In this document: one piece after another, positions 57,531 to 64,000 of the stretch | Layout of the letters: every line of letters begins with the position of its first letter | Numbering within the stretch: the first letter of the stretch is position 1 | Origin: PALSA-505 sp036267135 | GTDB lineage: Bacteria; Actinomycetota; Actinomycetes; Streptosporangiales; Streptosporangiaceae | Assembly (NCBI GenBank): GCA_036267135.1 | Contig: DATAWQ010000155.1 | Location: 11,437 to 75,436 of the forward strand | DNA length: 64,000 bases | Reading direction: 5' to 3' | Notes under the pieces: model-generated | Told to the model about the DNA's origin: nothing | Database searches by the model: none | Seen by the model: the letters and a program-made list of their open reading frames with translations, nothing else | Made by a program: the position numbers and the translations under genes

Positions 57531-60077
57531 TCAACCGGACACGGTCGTTACCGACAGCGCGTGCGCCGCCACCTGGGCGGGGCTGAAGTAGGCGGTCGCC
57601 CACTGGCGGTGGGAGAACAGCGCGGTCTGGTCGTCGTAGTGCGGCGAGGCCGGGTTGTCCGACTCGGAGTAGGCCACCACCGTGGCCGCCTGCGGGCAGG
57701 GGGTGCCGGGGGCCCAGGTGACGGCCTGGATGTAAGTGGAGCTGGTGCCCGGGATCGCGCCGGGAGAGTTGATCTCCATCGCGTTGATCTCACCGTTGGG
57801 GTCGGCCTGGCCACCAGGCATCCGGAACCGCCGGCCGTTGAGCAGCACGTACTGCACCTGGCCGAGGGCGATGTCGTACGGCTGGTGGAAGTGGCGCATC
57901 TCCGTTAGGGCGTCGCCGAAGCTCTGCTGCACCGCGGAGCTGGTGGCGTCCAGCCCGTCGGGGGTGTGCACCGGGTCGCTGACCTGGAACGGGTGCGACC
58001 ACGGGCCTCCCGGAGCACCCAGCGCCAGGTTCCAGAAGTCACCGAACAGCACCGCCCCACGGGATGACGGATTCTCCCGGCCGTTCCAGCCGGCCAGCGT
58101 GTTGCAGGAGTCCCCGACCGGGATCGTCTTGCCGTTGCTGGTGGGCGCCTGCCCGCCGGGGAAGGACCGGCACATGGCCACCACCTCCGGCTTGACCAGG
58201 CTGGCCCCGTACTGGATGTCGGAGTACATCAGGGTCTTCATGGCCTGGAGGGTGAACCCGGCCCGGCCGAGCCCGTCGGTGCCCGCGATCCGGTCCATGA
58301 CCATGGTGAGGGCGCTGCGGGTGCGCAGGTCGTAGCTCTGGTCGATCGGCTCGGCCCCCCAGCGCGTGCGGGTGTCACCGAAAATGCGGGGGAAGCCGGT
58401 GAGCGGGTGGCCCGGGTTAGCCAGCCAGTAGCTGTCGTTGGAGTTCTCCACGAAATCGCGGCGCACCAGCGTGGGCTCCTGGTTACCGCCGAAGATGCCG
58501 GGCGCGGCCGCGCCCGGGCCGGTAGCCCACCGGCAGGACGGCTTCGAGCCGTCCAGGACCGGCAGGTCGTCCTGGGCGAAGGTGCCTACGCCGACCGCGG
58601 TGTCGCAGCGCGCCGCCTCGGCGTTGGTCACGTCCGGCACTGGCAGGATGTCGGCGTACAGGGCATGGCCCGCGGCGTCGGCCACGACCGTGTTGTTCCA
58701 CGGGCCGCCCTCGTACTTCTTGAGCACCGACAGCACCTGGGCGGCCGATCCCGCCTCGTCGATGCCCAGGAACTGGTTCATGTACCGCAGGTTGCCGGCG
58801 TCGGCGTCGGCCAGCGCGAACGCGGTCTTGGTGGTCCACGGTGTGTTCAGGGGCATGTAGTGGTCGATGATCGGCCCGTACTGGCTGAACCAGACCGTGT
58901 GCTTTATCGAGCCGTGCCGCGTGCGCACGGTGACCGTCTGGCTGGTCATGGCTGCGGCTTTGCCGTTGTACACGTACTCGGTCGGGTGGCCGGGGACCAG
59001 GGTGAGCTGGTACAGCGTGTTCGTCCAGGAGCGCGAGGTGGTCTCGCTCCACGCCATCGAGCGGGTGAACCCGATGGCGATCACCGGCACCCCGATGATC
59101 GTGGCCCCCTCGACGTTCATCGTGCCCGGAATCGTGAACTGCACCTGGTACAGGTGGAGCGCGCCCAGCCAGGGCAGGTGCGGGTTGCCGAGCAGCAGGC
59201 CACTGCGGTGGTCGCGCATGCCGGCCGAGCCGATCGCGATCGCGTTGCTGCCCGTCCCCCCGGTCGGCTGATGGCCAAGCGTGCGGATCTCGGACACGCT
59301 GGGCAAGCCGTCGGTGCCGGGCGCGGTCCGTGTCACGGACGCGGCCAACGCGGACAGGCCCGATGTTGCTGCCGTGTTCGTGGTGGTCTTGGCCGGGGCG
59401 GGTGGCTGCGCCTGCGCGAGCGCGTCCGGGCTCGAGCTCAGCCCCTCGATGTCCACCAGCTGATAGGCCACGAGGTAGGCGTCCAGCAGGTTGATCGGCT
59501 TGACCCAGGCCCGTCCCCGGCAGACCCGGTTGGGCACGCCGCCGGCACCGCCGACCGACGCCAGATAGTGGTTGTAGCCCGCGACGTAGCCGGTCATCAG
59601 CTGCCGGACCTGTGGCTCGACCGCGCCCACCCCGGTGCGCACGGCCAGCAGGTGCGGGATCACCCGCCGGCCGATCACCGACTGCCAGTAAATGTCGCTG
59701 TCCAGGTTGGGGATCTGGCCACCCGCCGGTCCCGGCGCCGACGCGTCCGGCCCGAAGTAGCGCGACCGCTGCCCCTCGACCGTGACGTAGACCTGTGCCA
59801 TCGTGCACAGTTGGTCGCTGGCCAGGGCGTACCCGTAGCCGTAGCCGAGCGAGCCAAAGCTGCCCGCGGTGATGTGCGGCACGCCATAGGACGTGCGCAC
59901 GATCGTGGCCCGGTACCGCGCCCCGCCCACCCGGGTCGCGTTCGCCCGCGTCGCCGACGCGGCCGGTCCAGCGCCGACGGCGAGGCTGGCGGCCACCACC
60001 CCCGCCAGGCCCACGGCCGCGAACCGCCGCCCGCCACCGGGCGCGCGCCAACGCTTCCAGCTCTGCCCACCGCTCAT
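57531..60077 (-). CDS. Secreted penicillin-acylase-family Ntn hydrolase
   Basis: This 848-residue precursor resembles aculeacin/AHL/penicillin acylases. A Sec signal occupies about 1-42; the alpha-chain runs to ~276. Autocatalytic cleavage is before Ser277 (GGTGSNAIAIG), and the beta-chain has the expected His-containing region and WSETTSRSWTNTLYQL. It is extracellular and cleaves acyl-amide bonds of lipopeptides, homoserine lactones or beta-lactams. Start ATG at 60077 after GGAGCAGAG. Expression is probably repressed through the double operator around its -10. Confidence 0.88.
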   Translation of the reverse strand: MSGGQSWKRWRAPGGGRRFAAVGLAGVVAASLAVGAGPAASATRANATRVGGARYRATIVRTSYGVPHITAGSFGSLGYGYGYALASDQLCTMAQVYVTVEGQRSRYFGPDASAPGPAGGQIPNLDSDIYWQSVIGRRVIPHLLAVRTGVGAVEPQVRQLMTGYVAGYNHYLASVGGAGGVPNRVCRGRAWVKPINLLDAYLVAYQLVDIEGLSSSPDALAQAQPPAPAKTTTNTAATSGLSALAASVTRTAPGTDGLPSVSEIRTLGHQPTGGTGSNAIAIGSAGMRDHRSGLLLGNPHLPWLGALHLYQVQFTIPGTMNVEGATIIGVPVIAIGFTRSMAWSETTSRSWTNTLYQLTLVPGHPTEYVYNGKAAAMTSQTVTVRTRHGSIKHTVWFSQYGPIIDHYMPLNTPWTTKTAFALADADAGNLRYMNQFLGIDEAGSAAQVLSVLKKYEGGPWNNTVVADAAGHALYADILPVPDVTNAEAARCDTAVGVGTFAQDDLPVLDGSKPSCRWATGPGAAAPGIFGGNQEPTLVRRDFVENSNDSYWLANPGHPLTGFPRIFGDTRTRWGAEPIDQSYDLRTRSALTMVMDRIAGTDGLGRAGFTLQAMKTLMYSDIQYGASLVKPEVVAMCRSFPGGQAPTSNGKTIPVGDSCNTLAGWNGRENPSSRGAVLFGDFWNLALGAPGGPWSHPFQVSDPVHTPDGLDATSSAVQQSFGDALTEMRHFHQPYDIALGQVQYVLLNGRRFRMPGGQADPNGEINAMEINSPGAIPGTSSTYIQAVTWAPGTPCPQAATVVAYSESDNPASPHYDDQTALFSHRQWATAYFSPAQVAAHALSVTTVSG

Positions 60078-60122
60078 CTCTGCTCCGCTTTCCTCCGCGG
60101 CCAAGACCCGCGGCCTCTAATA

Positions 60123-60168
60123 GATAACGGTTATCTCTATAGATAACCGTTATCCGATGGAAAGTCAA
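60123..60168 (-). promoter_or_regulatory. Acylase promoter with two palindromic operators
   Basis: Operators GATAACGGTTATC (60123-60135) and GATAACCGTTATC (60142-60154) are perfect 13-bp dyads 19 bp apart. A TTGACT -35 (60163-60168) and TATCTA -10 (60140-60145), 17 bp apart on the minus strand, place one operator between the boxes and the other just downstream. The left operator encodes the last codons of the M20 gene (DNGY). Confidence 0.8.
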
Positions 60169-61522
60169 CGGAGATTGGCTGCGCGCCGAGCAGCCACCAC
60201 AGGTGCGCCCAGGCCCGCACCCCTTCCCCCAGGCGATGCACGCGGATGTACTCATTCGGGGCGTGCAGCATCTCGTCGGCGGTGGAGAACGAGAAGAACA
60301 GCGTCTTGGCCCCCAGCACCTCCTCGAACAGCGCCGCCGCAGGCAGCGTGCCGCCGATGCGCGCGAGGATGACCTGCTGGCCGGGGTAGACGGCGGTCAG
60401 GGCGGCCCTGGCGGCGGTGACGGCGGGGTGATCCGGGGCGATCGTGTAGGCGGCGGCGCCGCCCGGCTCCGCGGCCACCTCCACCCGCACCCCCGGCGCC
60501 GCCGCACCGGTCAGGTGGGCCTGGATCGCGTCGAGCACGGCGGCTGGCCGCTGGCCGGGTACCAGCCGGGCCGTGACGTGTGCGGTGGCCACGTGCGGGA
60601 TCACCGTGTACGGCCCGCCGCCGGCGATCCCGTTAACCTCCAGCGTGGGCCGCAGCCACAGCCGCTCCAGGGTGCTGTACCCGGGCTCGCCGAACAGCGC
60701 AGGCACACCCAGTTCGGCCGCGTAGGCGGCGTCGTCGAAACCGATCGCGGCGAGTTCGGCGCGCTGCCCCGCCGTCAGCTCCGCCACCCCGTCGTAAAAA
60801 CCCGGCACGGCGACCCGGCCCTCGGCCGTATGCAGTCCGGCCAGCAGCCGGGCCAGGGCGTGTACCGGACTGCGAACCGTCCCGCCGTACCGCCCGGAGT
60901 GCAGATCCCGGTCCGCCCCGGTCACCCGGATATCCAGCGCGACCAGGCCCTTGGACGCGACCGACACCGACGGCTCGCTGGCCCGCCACTGCGCGCCGTC
61001 CGCGGAGATGACCAGGTCGGCGGCGAACTGCCCGGCATGCTGGCGCAGGAAGACAGGCAGGCTCGGGCTGCCGATCTCCTCCTCGCCCTCGAACAGGAAC
61101 GTGACGTTCAGCGGCAGGCCGCCGAACTGGCGCAAGAAGGCCTGGGCCGTCTTCAGCACCACCAGAATCGGGCCCTTGTCGTCGGTGGCGCCGCGCCCGT
61201 ACGCCCGGCCGTCGCCCACAGTCAGCTCGAACGGTGGCGTACGCCACTCCGCCAGCGATCCGGTCGGCTGCACGTCGTAGTGCCCGTACACCAGCACGGT
61301 CGGCGCGCCGGGCGCGCCGTGCCACTCGCCGGCCACGACCGGGTTGCCGTCGGTCGCGATCAGCCGGCCGTTCGCGAACGACAGTTGCCCGGCGAGCCAC
61401 TGGGCGGCCGCGTGCATGGCCGCGGGGTCGGACTCGCGGCTGACGCTGCGGATCGCGACGAACTCCGCCAGTTCGGGCAGGTAGTGAACGGGATCCTCGA
61501 AGGAGGGGACGTCGCCGGTCAT
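60137..61522 (-). CDS. M20 family metallopeptidase (dipeptidase-like)
   Basis: This 461-residue two-zinc peptidase has VYGHYDVQP near 78-86, GRGATDDKGP near 108-117, the Glu pair FEGEEEIGSP near 145-154, and the dimerisation domain with HSGRYGG. A late His (LHAPNEYIR) completes the metal site. Cytosolic; it cleaves dipeptides or N-acyl amino acids. Start ATG at 61522, 6 bp after the mosaic pseudogene. The stop lies between the two acylase operators. Confidence 0.9.
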   Translation of the reverse strand: MTGDVPSFEDPVHYLPELAEFVAIRSVSRESDPAAMHAAAQWLAGQLSFANGRLIATDGNPVVAGEWHGAPGAPTVLVYGHYDVQPTGSLAEWRTPPFELTVGDGRAYGRGATDDKGPILVVLKTAQAFLRQFGGLPLNVTFLFEGEEEIGSPSLPVFLRQHAGQFAADLVISADGAQWRASEPSVSVASKGLVALDIRVTGADRDLHSGRYGGTVRSPVHALARLLAGLHTAEGRVAVPGFYDGVAELTAGQRAELAAIGFDDAAYAAELGVPALFGEPGYSTLERLWLRPTLEVNGIAGGGPYTVIPHVATAHVTARLVPGQRPAAVLDAIQAHLTGAAAPGVRVEVAAEPGGAAAYTIAPDHPAVTAARAALTAVYPGQQVILARIGGTLPAAALFEEVLGAKTLFFSFSTADEMLHAPNEYIRVHRLGEGVRAWAHLWWLLGAQPISVDFPSDNGYL

Positions 61523-61528
61523 CGGCGG

Positions 61529-62557
61529 CTAGCTCGCGCCGGTGTCGCCGGGGAAGCACCGGTTGAGGTTCTTGCCGTCCTCGGGGACGACGAAGTCGGC
61601 GGGCGCGGTGATCGTCTCCAGCGTATCGGCGCCGTCCAGGCTGGTGACCGTGCCGATGACCTGGCCGCTGGCCACGGCGTCGCCGGGCCCGACCACGGGT
61701 TCCCACCAGCCGGCCCGGCGGCACCGAAGCCACAGGAACCGGCCCAGGTAGCGCGGTTCCGCCAGGCCGGGTTCGCCGGACGGGGCGCCATCGGTCATGT
61801 CGAGCGCCCGCAGCACGCTGACGGCGGGCGCCGCCGCCCGCATCGGTGCCAGCAGTTGCTCGGCGCCTTCCCGGTCGCCCACATAGGTGACGTGCAGGTC
61901 CACGACGAACTGTCCGCGCCGGGCCTCGGGAACCGAGGGCAGCGGGGGCAGCCGGACCAGCGACAGGGTGGTGGACATGGTCTCGGGCAGGTGGCGGGTC
62001 CACTCCCGGTAGGCGCGCAGCAGGGCCGGCGCCGCGAGCCCGGGGAAGGTGATGCTGCCGTCGAGGCTGCGCACATGATCGGCGGCATAGCCGAAGGTGC
62101 GGGCCATGATCGCCACCCCGCCACCGAGCGTGTACCCGACCGCACCGACGCTGGAGCAGGATCCGCTCAGCGGGGCGAGCCCGTGCACGGCCGCGGCCTT
62201 GATCACATCCGCCCACCGGGTGCCGGCCCCGACCGATGCCGTCGCGTTTCTGGGATTCACATGGACCGAATTCATCCGGTGAGTGCTGATCAGCACGCCC
62301 TCGTCGATCGGAGCCAGCGCGCCGTGGCCGGTCGCCTGCACCCCCACCGGGAGCCCGGCCTTGGCCGCGTGCCGCACCGCGGCCCGGACGTCGTCGGCGT
62401 TCGTCGCGCCCACGACCAGCGCCGGAGTGTGGGTGACGGCCAGGGTGAAGGTCTTGATCTCGTAATCGACGCCGAGGTGGCCGGGCTGCAGGACCGGCCC
62501 GGCCGCCTCCTCGTTGAGCGCGGCGGTCAGTTCACGCGTGTCCGCAGGCATGGTCAT
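61529..62557 (-). pseudogene. Mosaic of FAD oxidase (BBE-like) and M14 deacylase fragments
   Basis: The 342-codon open frame joins three blocks. Codons 1-~260 are an FAD-linked oxidase (PCMH/BBE type) with the GYTLGGGVAIMARTFGYAAD motif, but ~45 residues are missing at codon 166/167, where the GGxGNFG substrate segment should be. Codons ~268-321 match the C-terminal domain of M14/AstE-AspA-type deacylases (PGDAVASGQVIGTVTSLDG). Codons ~322-342 match the M14 N-terminal metal region (PEDGKNLNRCFPGD). Order is C-part before N-part. GAGGAAGG precedes the ATG. No complete active site. Confidence 0.75.
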
Positions 62558-62662
62558 GATCTGCCTTCCTCGTATCTGCGATTTCGGAGAGTGCTACAGA
62601 CCGAAATCTCGATCGAGCCGGTTGCAGGACGGTTGCAACCGCGTTAAAAGCAGATCAGGCCG

Positions 62663-63385
62663 CTATCGCGGAGTCAGCACGCAGAACTCATGGCCATCGG
62701 GATCGGCCATGACCACCCAGCCGACCTCGCCCTGGCCGATGTCGACGCGAGTCGCCCCGAGGGAGACGAGACGGTCGGCCTCACCTTGCTGATCACCGTG
62801 AGCGGGTGGAGCGAGGTCGAAATGCAGCCGGTACTTCCTGGACTTCGGCGTCAGCGGCGGGCCGCCCCAGGTGATCTTCGGACCGCCGTGCGGCGACCGG
62901 ATCGCGGTCTCCTGATCCTGATCCCAGACCAGCGGCCACCCCAGCGCTTCGCTCCAGAAGTACCCGGCCTCCTGCGACCCCTCGGACGCCAGCGCCCCGA
63001 TGAAACCGCAGTCGGCGAGGAACTTGTTGCCCGGCTCGATGACGCAGAACTCGTTGCCCTCGGGGTCTGCCAGCACAACATGACCGTCCTGCGGGCCTTG
63101 GCCAACGTCGATGTGCCGGGCACCGAGCCCGAGCGCCCTGGCCACCGTCCGCTGCTGGTCCTCGAGGGACGTGCTGGTCAGATCGAAGTGCATCTGGTTC
63201 GGGCTGGTCTTCTGCTCCTCAGTGGGAAGAAACCGGATCCGGAACCCGGTGTCATCGCTCGGCAGGAGCGCCATGCCATCTTGAGGATCGGCGGCCATCT
63301 TCCATCCCAGGACCCCAGCCCAGAAGCGCGCCAGACGGACCGGGTCGTTCGCATCAAAGCAGAGCGCCACGAGCTGACACGTCAT
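62663..63385 (-). CDS. Two-domain VOC (glyoxalase) protein
   Basis: This 240-residue protein has two tandem VOC domains (1-115 and 125-240), each ending in the same strand pattern (ADPEGNEFCVIEPG and ADPDGHEFCVLTPR), indicating internal duplication. It resembles proteins annotated as glyoxalase/bleomycin-resistance-like; the metal-site His residues look partly present. ATG at 63385 after GTGAGG. Monocistronic. Confidence 0.87.
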   Translation of the reverse strand: MTCQLVALCFDANDPVRLARFWAGVLGWKMAADPQDGMALLPSDDTGFRIRFLPTEEQKTSPNQMHFDLTSTSLEDQQRTVARALGLGARHIDVGQGPQDGHVVLADPEGNEFCVIEPGNKFLADCGFIGALASEGSQEAGYFWSEALGWPLVWDQDQETAIRSPHGGPKITWGGPPLTPKSRKYRLHFDLAPPAHGDQQGEADRLVSLGATRVDIGQGEVGWVVMADPDGHEFCVLTPR

Positions 63386-63466
63386 CCTGCCTCACACCTT
63401 CGTTCTGATTTCACGGCCACATGACGGTTGAACGACAAAGAGGTCCGTTCCAGTATCTGGGAGTCG

Positions 63467-64000
63467 CTACCGGCGCGAGAACTGCATTAAGGGTTTGAAG
63501 TCTCCCCTGTTGTCTGCTGATTGAAGTGCCGAGATGTAATCCCTGCGTAGGGTGCCAGATTCAGCCAGAGAAGCTCCTCCCCAGGTAAATCTGGATCCGC
63601 CCAGAGCGACGATGAGCGCATCCGAGGCGAGCCGCGACCACCGGCCGTTGCCGTTGGGGAATGGATGGATGACAACCAGCCGGTACCCCCATCGGATCGC
63701 GCACTCGTCGTTGCTGTAGCGGTCCGTACTGGTGTCGGCCAGCCAAGCCGTGGCGTCCGCTTCAAGGTCACGCATGTCCATACGCACCTGCCAGTGGGGC
63801 ACGCCCAGGTTCCGGTCCGTCGTCCTGTACTGGCCTGCCCAGGTCCACACCTGGTCGTACATCCTCCGGTGCAGGCGCGTGAGCCACGCTTCCTTTATTA
63901 CCGACTCCGGCTGGAGCCGACGGCGCGAGAAGAAGAGCCAAGACATGGCGCCGCTGATGTTGTCTGCCTCTGCGCGGTTCAGCTCATCGCGGGTGACAAC
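63467..64000 (-). CDS. Fic-family 'mobile mystery protein B', 5' end beyond window
   Basis: The partial protein (178 codons in the window) has the Fic motif HPFPNGNGRWSR, which carries the catalytic His and the ATP-binding Gly/Arg, and the family pattern MYDQVWTWAGQYRTTDRNLG. An ATG at 63946 is probably internal: the frame stays open to the window end (VVTRDELNRAEADN), as in full-length family members. Fic enzymes AMPylate target proteins; this subfamily is often found on mobile elements beside a small HTH protein, which would lie to the right of the window. Confidence 0.8.
   Translation of the reverse strand, partial: VVTRDELNRAEADNISGAMSWLFFSRRRLQPESVIKEAWLTRLHRRMYDQVWTWAGQYRTTDRNLGVPHWQVRMDMRDLEADATAWLADTSTDRYSNDECAIRWGYRLVVIHPFPNGNGRWSRLASDALIVALGGSRFTWGGASLAESGTLRRDYISALQSADNRGDFKPLMQFSRR

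Overview
The window is high-GC DNA from a filamentous-type actinobacterium. Third codon positions are mostly G or C, GTG starts are common, and genes overlap by ATGA or GTGA. Several markers are typical of Streptomyces, Streptosporangiales and relatives: a conservon (cvnA-E), the block SRP RNA-dnaX-ybaB-recR-DUF5063-lysC-asd, a PopR-like regulator beside two clpP genes, XRE/MmyB regulators, and a GH18 chitinase with carbohydrate-binding and FN3 modules. The sequence alone does not fix a genus. No CRISPR array, prophage or insertion sequence is visible.

Layout. 1-4.3 kb: conservon on the minus strand, ending in a cytochrome P450 cut by the window edge. 4.6-12.3 kb: a GT-C type membrane protein, a SIMPL protein, an HpnB-like glycosyltransferase, an amidase, a divergent XRE-cupin/EamA pair, and a PH-domain protein behind a 51-residue membrane protein. 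12.6-18.9 kb: tadA and its partner, tRNA-Ser(CGA), an esterase, an S9 peptidase, a MmyB-type regulator divergent from a SnoaL-like gene with twin operators, and a short AraC-type protein. 19-27.4 kb: an acyl-CoA synthetase, then a sulfonate-use locus (ROK regulator, SBP-permease-ATPase transporter, TauD-type dioxygenase, a decayed flavin monooxygenase) closed by a very strong hairpin, then a DedA-like protein. 27.5-29.1 kb: a fused two-component remnant, YceI, an SRPBCC fragment and tRNA-Ser(GGA).

29.2-35.4 kb is core genome: SRP RNA, dnaX, ybaB, recR and the aspartate pathway. 35.6-43.5 kb holds a membrane glycosyltransferase-like protein and a catabolic cluster (ALDH, CaiB/BaiF CoA-transferase, acyl-CoA dehydrogenase, MmgE/PrpD) facing a GntR regulator. 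43.5-51.5 kb: a small membrane protein, the chitinase, a FhuF-like protein, the clpP pair with PopR, and a secreted NHL-repeat protein. 51.5-57.5 kb: a VOC protein, a Gfo/Idh/MocA oxidoreductase, a methyltransferase, and a tightly coupled redox operon (Ser-rich membrane protein, ApbE, ferric-reductase-like membrane protein, NuoF-like protein, ferredoxin). 57.5-64 kb: a secreted penicillin-acylase-family enzyme under a double operator, an M20 peptidase, a mosaic pseudogene, a two-domain VOC protein, and a Fic 'mobile mystery protein B' running off the end.

Three themes stand out. (1) Several genes are chimeric or truncated, in ways that suggest deletion between neighbouring genes: the kinase-regulator fusion, the FAD oxidase/M14 mosaic, the LLM stub and the SRPBCC fragment. 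(2) Short in-phase tandem repeats, often 15 bp, recur inside unrelated genes. (3) One ClpP paralogue has lost catalytic His and Asp, and it is linked to a PopR-like regulator ending in LAA, with a near-identical 16-bp box upstream of both units.
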